The position numbers were made by a program, and so were the translations under genes. Below are positions 34,001 through 41,977 of a stretch of DNA of 64,000 nucleotides, in pieces (the first letter of the stretch is position 1; every line of letters starts with the position of its first letter). Source of the stretch: Solirubrum puertoriconensis (GTDB taxonomy: Bacteria > Bacteroidota > Bacteroidia > Cytophagales > Hymenobacteraceae); assembly GCF_001483135.1 (NCBI RefSeq), contig NZ_LNAL01000006.1, positions 248,003-312,002 of the forward strand, read 5' to 3'. Below the pieces are notes generated by a model. That model had not been told where the DNA came from. It saw nothing but the letters and a program-made list of their open reading frames with translations, and did not search any database.

Positions 34001-35252
34001 CCTGGGCCGAAACGTACTCGATTACGTGGTCGGGGCCGCGCATTACCACCAAGTGCATCGGCAGCTGATCGAACTGGCGTAACAGGCGGCGTTGGCGCTG
34101 CTGGCGCACTTTGCGCTCGTGTATGTCGGTGCTGGTGCCCAGCCAGCGTACTTGCTCGCCGTTGGGCACCACGCGGGCCTGCGTCAGAAACCAGCGGTAC
34201 TGCCCATCGCGGTTGCGCAGGCGGTATTCGGCCTCAAACGGGGTACCGCTTGCCAAGGCATTAATCCAGTTCTGCGCTATGGCGGCGCGCTCGTCGGGGT
34301 GCAGGTGCTGCTGCCACCCCGCCTCTGCCGACCAAAAAGCCGCCGCGGGCTCACCGCTAAACTCTTCCCAGCGCTTGTTTACGTAGCCGGCGGTGCCTTC
34401 GGCGTTCGTCATCCACACAATCTGCGGAATGCTGGCGGCCAAAAACTCCAGTTGCTGCTGCTGCTGGCGCACCTCGGCAGCGGCTCGCTCGGCAGCGTGG
34501 CGGGCGCGCACTTGCTCACTTACATCCACGGCCACCACCAGCACGCCTTCCACCTGGCCGGCTTCGGCACGCAGTGGCTGCAGGGTAATGTCGAGGTAGG
34601 TAGGCTTGGTGGCGTGCGCTTCGGCACCTAGGGGGTACACGGCCTGCTCGCGCAGCACCACTACTTGCCCGCTGTTGTAGGCTTGGTCGAGGATGCGACC
34701 TAGGGCGCGGGTTATCGGCCGAACATCGTTTTTATCGAGCGGTTTGCCCAACGGGTGCGAGCCGCTGAAGCGTGTGGCCGAGGGCGACTGGTACACCAGC
34801 CGGTGCTCGGGCCCCGTTACAATAAGCAGCTGCACGGGTAGTTGGCCTAGCTGCTGCAACAGGCGCTGCTGGCGCAGGTACAGCGCCGAGGTAGCTTCGG
34901 GCTCGGGCACGCTAGCTGTTTCGGCGCGGCACAGCAGGTAGCGCGGCTTGCTGCTGCTTGGCTCGGCTACGGGCGTTAGGGCGAGCTGCAAAGCACCTAG
35001 GGCAAGGTGGGTAGCGGCCGGGTTTTGCTGCGCGTCGGCTAGGGCCTGCGCCCAGGTGCTGGGCGGTATGCCATAGGGTGCAAATGCCTCGGTTATGGGT
35101 TTGCCCACCAGCTGCTCGGGCCTGCAGCCAAGCAGTTGGCCCACGGCCGCATTGGCCGCCACCACCCGGCCCGAATCGGGACAAATAGCGAGGTGAGGTG
35201 CTGGCAACGCATTGAACAGCAACGCAAAATCGGCGGCGGGGATGGTTGCCAT
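31029..35252 (-). CDS. Cytoplasmic sensor histidine kinase with nine PAS domains
   Basis: A 1407-residue kinase without signal peptide or membrane segments. I count nine PAS units of two alternating types: one with the (F/L)(R/E)FL-x3-IP-Q-(I/L)-(V/I)-W start followed by PAC (units 3, 5, 7, 8, 9), and one with an LP-x-(H/Q)-LV(I/V)-x-GP(D/E)H start (units 2, 4, 6). The kinase core has an H-box TASHDLKQPI with His1185, N-box NLISNAIKY, DNGLGID and GSGMGLYLV. No receiver domain follows. It is divergent from a STAS-like gene at 35437. Signals and partner regulator are unknown. Confidence 0.93.
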   Translation of the reverse strand: MATIPAADFALLFNALPAPHLAICPDSGRVVAANAAVGQLLGCRPEQLVGKPITEAFAPYGIPPSTWAQALADAQQNPAATHLALGALQLALTPVAEPSSSKPRYLLCRAETASVPEPEATSALYLRQQRLLQQLGQLPVQLLIVTGPEHRLVYQSPSATRFSGSHPLGKPLDKNDVRPITRALGRILDQAYNSGQVVVLREQAVYPLGAEAHATKPTYLDITLQPLRAEAGQVEGVLVVAVDVSEQVRARHAAERAAAEVRQQQQQLEFLAASIPQIVWMTNAEGTAGYVNKRWEEFSGEPAAAFWSAEAGWQQHLHPDERAAIAQNWINALASGTPFEAEYRLRNRDGQYRWFLTQARVVPNGEQVRWLGTSTDIHERKVRQQRQRRLLRQFDQLPMHLVVMRGPDHVIEYVSAQARPFVADDSVGKPARAAHPSPGPALLALFDEVYRTGELSRLENVPVSPLGGGEADVSHINISIHPLYDSRGRIEGVLMAALDVTEQLRTQQAVALATAETRRQQEQFRFLTEFIPQLVWATDASGQQDYANGRWHLYTGQPVTEISPGPWTTFLHPNDVATAEQRWQDSLHSGMPYKAECRIRSHEGRYRWYLVQALPLRDANGSISRWFGTCTDIDDAKRVQQRMLEKDRQLQQILGQVPAYVATMLGPEHICAFATPNFAELMGGRMRVGLSVAQSVPELQEQGLVAMLNEVFGSGKTITQRDYSLALLSPLTERPELHYFDFTLQPLLDEQGRTQGVLLFGIEATQRVLTQQRSEELAGEVSRRDVQIRAMTEALPIISYIQRANGQLEYVSPQWYAYTGRSGTESTPWQEYLHPADRRTCNVGFERARRENAPWTGKLRLRRRDGQYRWHLGRTLPMLDEHGHVTQWYGSIIDVHEQLELQERLGRSEERFRFLTHSIPQIIWTADAQGYLDYLSPQWFRLTGQDPLDPTLLGPDSGWAQAIHPDDLGPAQQQLAQSLADRLPYAIEIRLRRRDGQYRWHLVRGIPEVGAQGTVVRLYGSSTDIHEQYELQEELRASEAKFRFLADSIPQLVWTLEPDGTIDFLNEGWREYTGMTLVQARNDGWAHLVPAAERQQAAQTLAENIRLGRYHQHENRLRRHSDGQYRWFLHRARPMRDDEGRIIKWFGTSTDIDDYKRFQQELEERNADLVRINQDLDNFVYTASHDLKQPIDNMAGIFAELTRMARYDDPDAPGLTAMFEHSLHQIYDTISDLSELVQVQKQSQQVPAELVDLELLTQEVLQSIREQVRKTGATIEADFSALPAMSFVRPNLQSVFYNLISNAIKYASPERAPYIRVCSAVENEYAILVVQDNGLGIDLERYGAELFQMFRRFHDHVEGSGMGLYLVQRIVQIHGGRLEVQSQVGQGTTFRIRLPLAPAPHAASSAR

Positions 35253-35292
35253 AACCTAACGAAGGGCCCGTGTGCAACGGACTCGTTTCAGC

Positions 35293-35300
35293 CAAATATA
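35293..35300 (-). promoter_or_regulatory. -7 element for the nine-PAS kinase
   Basis: The minus strand reads TATATTTG, a full TAnnTTTG match, 40 bases upstream of the kinase ATG at 35252. Confidence 0.5.
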
Positions 35301-35393
35301 GCAACCTACGGTAGCAATTAATGGCGTTTAGGCCAAGTTGCCCGTGGCATGCCCCACCCCCGCACCTAAGATCTGTAACCTTAGCTCAACAGT

Positions 35394-35401
35394 TACGTTT
35401 A
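35394..35401 (+). promoter_or_regulatory. Possible -7 element for the STAS-like gene at 35437
   Basis: TACGTTTA matches TAnnTTTG at seven of eight positions, 35 bases upstream of the ATG. The same octamer precedes the STAS-like gene at 58280 and murF. Confidence 0.4.
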
Positions 35402-35436
35402 AGGCTGATCCTTTATCGTTATCCGTTGCCCGCGTC

Positions 35437-35832
35437 ATGGCTCTGCGCTCCGTCTACGAGGATGCTACCATCAGCATTTACTACGATTTCAGCAACGATT
35501 GGCTGTACGTTGATTGGGGCGCCGAGCAGGACCTGGCCAGCGTGCAGGCCGGCGCCTTGCAAATGCTGGCGTGCCTGAAGCAGGAGCGCTGCCACAAGGT
35601 GCTCAACGACAACCGCCAGGTGCAAACCATTTGGGCCGACGCGGCCGAGTGGGGCGGCAAGGTGTGGTTTCCGGCCATGGCCGAAGGCGGTCTGGAGTAT
35701 TTCGCCTGGGTGTACTCGCCCAACATCTACAGCCGCCTCTCCACCGACCTTACCCTGCAGCACACCACCAAGCCCATCGTGATGACGTTCGACAACATCG
35801 ATACCGCTGCCTCGTGGCTGCGCCAGATGTAA
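35437..35832 (+). CDS. STAS/SpoIIAA-like small protein, copy D
   Basis: A 131-residue soluble member of the STAS-like family: W22 and W27 in DWLYVDW, LNDNR at 56-60, a central W (EWGGKVWFPAMAEGGLEYFAWVYSP) and the C-terminal FDNIDTAASWLRQM. It is the intact counterpart of the decayed copy at 48556, with which it shares most of its last 65 codons at the DNA level. The ATG at 35437 fits the length of the other copies. An upstream ATG at 35338 adds unconserved residues. It is divergent from the nine-PAS kinase. Confidence 0.8.
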   Translation: MALRSVYEDATISIYYDFSNDWLYVDWGAEQDLASVQAGALQMLACLKQERCHKVLNDNRQVQTIWADAAEWGGKVWFPAMAEGGLEYFAWVYSPNIYSRLSTDLTLQHTTKPIVMTFDNIDTAASWLRQM

Positions 35833-35854
35833 CCACCTAGGCCCTTACACAACA

Positions 35855-35894
35855 CCGCCCCGCCCGCGCTGGCTTACCAGTGGGGGCGGGGCGG
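35855..35894. terminator. Terminator between the STAS-like and lipoprotein genes
   Basis: An 11-base stem CCGCCCCGCCC and complement with an 18-base loop, lying between convergent genes that end at 35832 and 35923. Confidence 0.6.
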
Positions 35895-35922
35895 CTTGCG
35901 TTACGGAGCAATAGCGCAGCTA

Positions 35923-36420
35923 TTAGTAAGGCGCGATGCTGTACTCGGCAGTGGTTTCGTAGCGGCCGGCGTTTAGTTGCGCCGAGGCGCTGGTGTGCTG
36001 GGCCGCAAACACCTCGTTGCGGCCTTGGTACAAGTGCACATCGAGGGCTTGGCCAGCCGCGGGCTGGTTGCTGGTCGAAAGCACCAAGCGCAGCTTGGCG
36101 GGTGGCCCACCGGCGTAGGTTACTATCTCGGGCAAATCAACTATCGTGGGCGTGTTGCCAACAGTGCTATAGCTGGTGCGCTGCGTAAACGGCTTCATGG
36201 TGTAGGTGCCGTTGCTGAAATCGGGCTCGGAGGTGTACACATCAATTCGGGCGTTATCGAGCTGCGCGTTTTGGCCGTTGCCAGCCAGCTTGCTGTAGCT
36301 GATGGTGTACACCTGGGTTTGCGCCTCGGCCTTGGTGGTGGGGTTGGGCTGCGGGTCGTCGGAGGAGTTGCAGCCGAGCAGGGCCAGCAGCGGTAAAAAG
36401 GCAATCAGTTTTTTCTTCAT
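35923..36420 (-). CDS. Lipoprotein of unknown function
   Basis: A 165-residue protein with a lipoprotein signal (MKKKLIAF, lipobox LALLGC, then Asn-Ser-Ser-Asp-Asp, which in Bacteroidota may aid surface export). The mature part is polar, rich in Thr, Ser and Gln, with strand-like segments, and has no motif I recognise. The start at 36420 gives a proper signal peptide, while the upstream ATG at 36453 does not. Confidence 0.7.
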   Translation of the reverse strand: MKKKLIAFLPLLALLGCNSSDDPQPNPTTKAEAQTQVYTISYSKLAGNGQNAQLDNARIDVYTSEPDFSNGTYTMKPFTQRTSYSTVGNTPTIVDLPEIVTYAGGPPAKLRLVLSTSNQPAAGQALDVHLYQGRNEVFAAQHTSASAQLNAGRYETTAEYSIAPY

Positions 36421-36591
36421 GCGACGAAGGATCAGTAGTAGCACCTCCAACACCGGTAGCCCGGCAATGGTGCGGCTTGCAAGTTAAGTTGCCGTACGGA
36501 TGCCGAACAACGAGCCTGCCAACTCGCGCAAACAGCAGAAGCCCTGATCCTAGGTTGGAAATGCCGCCGCTGCGCAGCAGATTTACTACCG

Positions 36592-39468
36592 ATGCTTCGC
36601 TTTCCTTCTTTTGCTGCTTGCGTTTTTGCCGTGGCAGCCACGTTTTCGGCCTCGGCCCAATCGTTGCCCATTCTCGATCAGAACCCGCCCTCGTTGCGCT
36701 GGCGGCAGGTGCGTACCCCGCACTTCAGCGTGCTGTACCCGCAGGGGTTCGACTCGGCCGCGCAGCGCACCGCCCGCCGCCTCGAGCAGGTGCACGCCGT
36801 GGGTTCGGCCACTCTGGGAGTAACGGCGCGGCCGCTTACAGTGGTGCTGCAAAACCAAACCACCGTCAACAACGGGTTTGTTACGTTTCTGCCGCGCCAC
36901 TCCGAGTTCTTCGTGGTGCCGCCGCAGGACATGAGCCTCGGCACCCTGGATTGGCTTGATCAGCTAGCGGTGCACGAGTTCCGGCACGTAGGGCAGTTCG
37001 ATAAGGCCCGCCAAGGCGTAGGCCGCCTGCTGGTGCCGCTGCTCGGCGATGGTGCCCTAGGCGTAAGCTCGGTTGGCGTGCCGCCGTGGTTTTTTGAGGG
37101 CGACGCCGTAGGCACCGAAACGGCCCTGACGCGCAGCGGCCGCGGGCGCATCCCGAATTTCGATGTGGGCATGCGCGCCAACTTGCTGTCGGGGCGCTAC
37201 TACAGCTACACCAAAGCGGTAGGGGGCTCGTACCGCGACTTGGTGCCCGATTGGTACGTGCTTGGGTACTTCATGACCTCGTACCTGAAAAAACACCACG
37301 GGCCCGACGTGTGGGACCGGGTGCTCGATCGGTACTACAGCTTTCCGTTTTACCCGTTTTCGTTTTCGCGCAGCATCCGCCGCGAAACCGGCCTGCGGGT
37401 AGAGCAGCTGTACCAGCGCAGCATGCTTGAGGCGGAGGCGGCGTGGCGCGACCAACAGCGCGAGCTGGTGCTCACCGATGGCCGTGAGTTGAAGGTGCAG
37501 GCCACCGAAAAGGTATTTACGCAGTACGAGTTTCCGCAGTACCTCTCCGATAGCACCGTGCTGGCCCTGAAAACCGGCCTCGGCGACATTGCCCAGCTGG
37601 TGCGCTTGAGCAAGCAGGGACGCGAAGAAAAGGTGTTTGTACTGGGGCAACTGCACTGGCCCGAAATGCTGTCGGTAGCGGCGGGTAAGGCTATTTGGCC
37701 CGAGTACGGTTTCGACCCAAGGTGGGGGCAGCGTATTTACACCGAATTGCGCGTACTCGACCTGGGCACCGGCCAACTCACGCGCCTCACCCAGGGCAGC
37801 CGCTACACCGCCGCGGCCCTCTCGCCCGACGGTACGCGCATTGTGGCCACACAAACCGACGAAAGCTACCGCCACTCGCTGGTGCTGCTCGATGCCGCCA
37901 CGGGAAAGGTGCTGCAAACATTGCCCAACCCGCAAAATCAGCTGTACATCCAGCCGCGCTTCACCCCCGATGGGCAGCAAGTGGTGGCCGTAGTGCTGCG
38001 ACCCGAGGGCAAAACCATTGAGCTGATTAACCCAGCCACCAATCAGGTGCGCGCGCTGTTGCCGGTAGCCAACGTAAACCTCAGCAACCCGCAGCCCTGG
38101 GGCGACTACGTGCTGTACAACTCGCCGCAATCGGGCCTCGATAACGTGCACGCCGTGCACACCGGCACGGGCCGCACCTACCAGGTTACCAGCCGTCCAT
38201 TTGGTGCTTACCACGCGGCTGTGTCGCCCGATGGGCGCCGCCTGACTTTCCACGATTACCGCGCACAGGGTGCCCGCGTAATGGAAATGCCGCTCGAGCC
38301 CGCCACCTGGCGCGAGGTACCCGTAGCCACTGCCGATCCGGCCCGCTTGTACTCGGCCCAACTCGCGGCGCAAGAGCCCGGCGCCCGGCGTTTGCTGCCC
38401 CAGCTTGCGGCCCCCGCCGATTCGGGCCAAGCCTACGCGGTGCGGCCCTACTCGCCGCTGCGCCATGCATTCAATGTATTTGGCTGGGGGCTGGTGCAAA
38501 GCCCGGCTGGCAATAGCCTCAGCCTAGGTATTCGGTCGCAGGATTTCCTGAACACCACCCAAGCTATAGCGGGCGTGTCCTTCGACCAGGCCGAGCGCAC
38601 CGCTGGTTTCTTCGGCGGCGTAAGCTACCAAGGGCGTTACCCCGTTTTCGACCTCGATATTGAGCACGGCGGCCGCAACGCCGGTATTTTGTACCAAGGC
38701 GATGTGTACCGCGACCGGTGGCGCTACACCCGCCTATCCACCGGCCTGCGCCTGCCGCTCATGCTCACGCGCTCCAAGTACCTGCAGGCGCTTACCCTAG
38801 GTGCCTATTACCTGCACGAGCAAGTGCGCGACTACAACCTGCCCGTGCGGCGCATTACCGAGGTGGGGCCCAACAGCCCGCTCAACGGCGTGCAGGGCAG
38901 CGTAAGCTACGCCCGCGTGCTCAAGCAAAGCACCCGCGATGTAGGCCCCAGGTGGGGCCAAAGCCTGCTGGCCACGGGGCGCACCACGCCGTTTGGCCGC
39001 GGGCTCGAGGCCTCGCAGTGGGCCGTGCAGGGCAGCGTGTATTTCCCCGGCGTGGGCAAGCACCACAACATTCGGGTGCGGGGCGGCTATCAGTGGCAGC
39101 AGCAGCGCGAGTACCAGTTTGCGCCGGCCGTATTTTTCCCGCGCGGTTTGGGCTACGTCAGCTTCGATCGGTTACGCACGGCCAGCATCGAGTACCGCCT
39201 GCCCTTGGCCGATACGCACTGGGCGCTGGGCCGCTGGCTGTACGTGCAGCGCTTTACCGGCTCGGGCTTTGCCGACTGGGCCCACGGCCGCAACGTAGAA
39301 GGCCGCTTTGTAGGCTCCCGCACGTACCAAAACCTAGGGCTGAGCGCCACCGTGGTGTTTAACGTGCTGCGCCTGCGCACCCCCATCGAAACGGGCCTGC
39401 GCTACGTGTACGACACGCGTACCGGCAATTGGGTGCTGCAGCCGTTGGTGCTTGATATCGGAATTTAA
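36592..39468 (+). CDS. Outer membrane protein: HEFRH metallopeptidase-like domain, beta-propeller, barrel
   Basis: A 958-residue protein with signal peptide (1-22). Residues about 38-270 resemble a gluzincin peptidase (peptidase MA-like): HEFRH zinc motif (H128, E129, H132) and a downstream FFEGDAVGTE that could supply the third ligand. Residues about 310-600 look like a TolB/WD40-type propeller (AALSPDGTRIVATQ, RFTPDGQQVVAVV, AVSPDGRRLTFHD). The last 300 or more residues are an outer membrane barrel with GGRNAGILYQGDVYRDRWRYT-type strands, though the C-terminus is Ile, not Phe. Function unknown. A surface-linked protease is plausible. Confidence 0.8.
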   Translation: MLRFPSFAACVFAVAATFSASAQSLPILDQNPPSLRWRQVRTPHFSVLYPQGFDSAAQRTARRLEQVHAVGSATLGVTARPLTVVLQNQTTVNNGFVTFLPRHSEFFVVPPQDMSLGTLDWLDQLAVHEFRHVGQFDKARQGVGRLLVPLLGDGALGVSSVGVPPWFFEGDAVGTETALTRSGRGRIPNFDVGMRANLLSGRYYSYTKAVGGSYRDLVPDWYVLGYFMTSYLKKHHGPDVWDRVLDRYYSFPFYPFSFSRSIRRETGLRVEQLYQRSMLEAEAAWRDQQRELVLTDGRELKVQATEKVFTQYEFPQYLSDSTVLALKTGLGDIAQLVRLSKQGREEKVFVLGQLHWPEMLSVAAGKAIWPEYGFDPRWGQRIYTELRVLDLGTGQLTRLTQGSRYTAAALSPDGTRIVATQTDESYRHSLVLLDAATGKVLQTLPNPQNQLYIQPRFTPDGQQVVAVVLRPEGKTIELINPATNQVRALLPVANVNLSNPQPWGDYVLYNSPQSGLDNVHAVHTGTGRTYQVTSRPFGAYHAAVSPDGRRLTFHDYRAQGARVMEMPLEPATWREVPVATADPARLYSAQLAAQEPGARRLLPQLAAPADSGQAYAVRPYSPLRHAFNVFGWGLVQSPAGNSLSLGIRSQDFLNTTQAIAGVSFDQAERTAGFFGGVSYQGRYPVFDLDIEHGGRNAGILYQGDVYRDRWRYTRLSTGLRLPLMLTRSKYLQALTLGAYYLHEQVRDYNLPVRRITEVGPNSPLNGVQGSVSYARVLKQSTRDVGPRWGQSLLATGRTTPFGRGLEASQWAVQGSVYFPGVGKHHNIRVRGGYQWQQQREYQFAPAVFFPRGLGYVSFDRLRTASIEYRLPLADTHWALGRWLYVQRFTGSGFADWAHGRNVEGRFVGSRTYQNLGLSATVVFNVLRLRTPIETGLRYVYDTRTGNWVLQPLVLDIGI

Positions 39469-39584
39469 TTGGCTGATGGCGAGGACGAGAGAGCCGGTGC
39501 AAAGAATTTTTCGGGGTATAGAAATCCGCTGATAAAGCGACTCCCGTAGGTTCCGGCACATTCATTCTCTCCTGTTCCAAACCC

Positions 39585-40157
39585 ATGAAAAAGCACTTCT
39601 TCTCGCTCGCCCTGGCAGCCCTTCTTGGTGTAGCTGCTCACTCGGCTTCGGCCCAAGCCATGATGTCGCCTAACAGCGTAATGGTAGGCGGCAAGGCCAT
39701 GTTGCCGAGCAAGAACATCGTAGAAAACGCCGTGAACTCGGCCGACCACACCACGCTGGTAGCCGCTGTAAAAGCAGCTGGCCTGGTGGAGACGCTGCAA
39801 GGCAAAGGCCCCTTCACGGTATTCGCGCCGGTAAACGATGCCTTTGAAAACCTACCCGCTGGCACCGTTGACAACCTGCTGAAGCCCGAAAACAAAGCTA
39901 CCCTCACCAAGGTGCTGACCTACCACGTAGTAGCCGGCAACATGACGGCTGATAAGCTGATGGCAGCTATCAAAGCCGGCAAAGGCAAGGCTTCGCTGAA
40001 AACCGTTAGCGGCGGCACGCTGGTAGCCCAGATGAACGGCAAAAACAACGTGGTACTCACCGACGAATCGGGCAACGTAGCTACCATCTCGACCTACGAC
40101 GTTAACCAGAGCAACGGCGTGATTCACGTAATCGACAAAGTGATGCTGCCGAAGTAA
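39585..40157 (+). CDS. Secreted fasciclin-domain protein
   Basis: A 190-residue protein with signal peptide (MKKHFFSL to SASAQA) and one fasciclin (FAS1) domain: NAVNSADHTTLVAAVKAAG, the H1 motif KGPFTVFAPVNDAFE, LTYHVVAGNM and the H2-like segment ISTYDVNQSNGVIHVIDKVMLPK. Such proteins act in adhesion or as periplasmic and extracellular binding modules. It stands alone with its own strong terminator. Confidence 0.94.
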   Translation: MKKHFFSLALAALLGVAAHSASAQAMMSPNSVMVGGKAMLPSKNIVENAVNSADHTTLVAAVKAAGLVETLQGKGPFTVFAPVNDAFENLPAGTVDNLLKPENKATLTKVLTYHVVAGNMTADKLMAAIKAGKGKASLKTVSGGTLVAQMNGKNNVVLTDESGNVATISTYDVNQSNGVIHVIDKVMLPK

Positions 40158-40191
40158 TCCTACTGAGGCACCACACGCTCACGCAAACACC

Positions 40192-40225
40192 AAGCCCGCC
40201 GGCAACCTAGGTTGCCGGCGGGCTT
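40192..40225. terminator. Terminator: perfect 34-base palindrome centred on CCTAGG
   Basis: Arms AAGCCCGCCGGCAA and complement flank a central CCTAGG, so the whole 34 bases are self-complementary with no unpaired loop beyond the palindrome centre. It lies 34 bases after the fasciclin gene. Confidence 0.8.
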
Positions 40226-40251
40226 CTGCTTTATAGGCACCTAGGGCCGGT

Positions 40252-40402
40252 GTAGCGCGGACTTGGCTACGCCGACTTTCCATTCAGTCCGCGTTTGTTA
40301 GCACGGTTGATCCTAGGTTAGATACCTCAACGGCTCGGGGCAGGTGCTCCGAGCCGTTATCGATTTTACTATCTGAGAGCTGCAACTGAAGTCCGCGCTA
40401 CA
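40252..40402. repeat. REP-like inverted repeat, GTAGCGCGGACTT family, copy 2
   Basis: Outer arms begin GTAGCGCGGACTT at 40252 and end with the complement at about 40402. The element encloses a separate CGGCTCGGGG/CTCCGAGCCG hairpin (about 40330-40357) and a CCTAGG. It is related to the element at 14007. The 340-base gap between the fasciclin and sigma factor genes holds only this element and the terminator. Confidence 0.7.
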
Positions 40403-40497
40403 GCGCCCACCAGAAAAAATTTATACTCGGGCTGTAACCTTGCTCACAAGGCGAGGTTTCCACACCCGAATACGACACCTACTCATCGCTCTAACCC

Positions 40498-41064
40498 TTG
40501 AATTCGCTGACGGACAATGCGCTAATGCTCCAGGTGAAGGAGGGGCAGGTCGATAAGATGGGGTTGCTATTCGAGCGCTACCACCGGCCGTTGTTTGCTT
40601 TTTTCTACCACTCGAGCGGCAACTCCACCACGAGCGAGGACCTGGTACAAAACGTGTTTTACCGCATGCTTAAGTACCGGCACACCTTCACCGGCGAAGG
40701 CGAGTTCCGGACGTGGATGTACCACCTCGCGCGCAACGTGCTAGCCGATGCCGCGAAGAAGAACAAGCCCTCGGCGCACCACCACGACGTGGCCGATTAC
40801 GCCGAGAAAATTGCAGGCGGCACGGCGGCCGACGCCAGCCTGCACAAGGAGCAGGAGGTAGACCTGCTGCACAAAGCCATGGCACGGCTAAGTGCCGATC
40901 AGCGGGAAGTGCTCGTGCTGAGTCGCTTTCAGGAGCTGAAATACGAGCAGATAGCGCAGCTGCTCGATACCACGGTAGGGGCCGTGAAGGTGCGCGCGCA
41001 CCGGGCCCTCAACCAACTCAAGGACATATATCTGACCCTGGAAAATGGAAGCAAAGTTCACTAA
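40498..41064 (+). CDS. ECF-type RNA polymerase sigma factor
   Basis: A 188-residue sigma-70 family factor. Region 2 is in YHRPLFAFFYHSSGN, DLVQNVFYRMLKYRHTF and EFRTWMYHLARNVLAD. Region 4 is LSADQREVLVLSRFQELKYEQIAQLL followed by the helix-turn-helix VGAVKVRAHRALNQLK. The TTG at 40498 gives the usual N-terminus for this group. The ATG at 40525 is the alternative. It overlaps the anti-sigma gene by 20 bases, so the two are translationally coupled. It heads a four-gene operon to 43699. Confidence 0.92.
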   Translation: MNSLTDNALMLQVKEGQVDKMGLLFERYHRPLFAFFYHSSGNSTTSEDLVQNVFYRMLKYRHTFTGEGEFRTWMYHLARNVLADAAKKNKPSAHHHDVADYAEKIAGGTAADASLHKEQEVDLLHKAMARLSADQREVLVLSRFQELKYEQIAQLLDTTVGAVKVRAHRALNQLKDIYLTLENGSKVH

Positions 41065-41977
41065 CTGCGAGAGCGTGCAAGAGGGGCTGATGGACTGGCT
41101 TGCCAACGAATTATCCCCCGCCGAAGCGCAGGTAATGGAGGCCCACCTGGCCCATTGCCCCGACTGCCGCCAGCAGCAAGCCGCCTTGTGGCAGCTGTGG
41201 CAAACCATGGGCAACCTGCCCGTGCCCGAGCCCAGCGAGCAACTGCGCCCCGGCTTCTACAACATGCTGGCCGAGTTCAAGGCCGAAGAGGAGCGCAAGC
41301 AGCGGTGGTCGGTGCAGGCGATGCTGCAGCGCCTGCGCGAGTGGTGGCAGCCCGAGTACGGCATGCGCCTCGCCTACAGCCTGGTGTTGTTGGTAGTAGG
41401 CTTGGCTGGCGGCTACTTCCTCAAGGCCCGCACCGAACCCACCGACCTAGGCCCCAACACCGAAGCCGTGGCCACGGCGCCCGCGCCGCAACAATCGGCC
41501 GAACAAGCCCAGCTACTGGCTTTGCTAGATAACCCCTCTGCCGTGCAGCGGCTCCGGGCCGTGAGCTACGCCGAAGAGCTGGCCCCCAGCAACGAGCGGG
41601 TGGTGCAGGCCCTGCTCAGCACCCTCAACCACGACCCCAACGTGAACGTGCGCCTCGCCACGCTGGAGGTACTGGCCGGCCTTGGCAACGACCCCACCGT
41701 GCGCCAGGGATTGGTACGCTCGCTGGCCCGCCAGGAGTCGCCGCTCGTGCAGGCCGCCATGGCCGATGTAATGGTGCAGCTGCAAGACCCCCGCTCGGTG
41801 CGCCAGCTGCGCAAGCTGCTGAAGCAGGAAGACCTGAACGAAGAAGTGAAAAGCAAAATCGAGCAAAGCATTGAGTCTTTGTCCATCGGTCGGCCCACCG
41901 ACCCCTCAGCCCAACCGAAAACCAATGAAAACCGCATCCATATTCAGCCTGGCTCTGACACTTCTGTTTCTGCCTAG
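41045..41977 (+). CDS. Membrane anti-sigma factor with zinc finger and HEAT repeats
   Basis: A 310-residue protein. The N-terminal zf-HC2 anti-sigma domain has the H-x3-C-x2-C zinc motif (H34, C38, C41) and binds the sigma factor in the cytoplasm. A single membrane segment (LAYSLVLLVVGLAGGYFL, about residues 103-120) follows. The outer part (about 150-290) contains HEAT-type repeats (NPSAVQRLRAVSYAEEL, DPNVNVRLATLEVLAGL, ESPLVQAAMADVMVQL, DPRSVRQLRKLL). The HEAT domain probably senses or binds envelope partners. It overlaps sigma upstream and the DUF4097 gene downstream (53 bases). Confidence 0.88.
   Translation: MEAKFTNCESVQEGLMDWLANELSPAEAQVMEAHLAHCPDCRQQQAALWQLWQTMGNLPVPEPSEQLRPGFYNMLAEFKAEEERKQRWSVQAMLQRLREWWQPEYGMRLAYSLVLLVVGLAGGYFLKARTEPTDLGPNTEAVATAPAPQQSAEQAQLLALLDNPSAVQRLRAVSYAEELAPSNERVVQALLSTLNHDPNVNVRLATLEVLAGLGNDPTVRQGLVRSLARQESPLVQAAMADVMVQLQDPRSVRQLRKLLKQEDLNEEVKSKIEQSIESLSIGRPTDPSAQPKTNENRIHIQPGSDTSVSA

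Noticed and set aside
37057-38499. Minus-strand frame of 480 residues
   Set aside because: Antisense to the HEFRH/propeller/barrel gene. Its sequence has no domain pattern.
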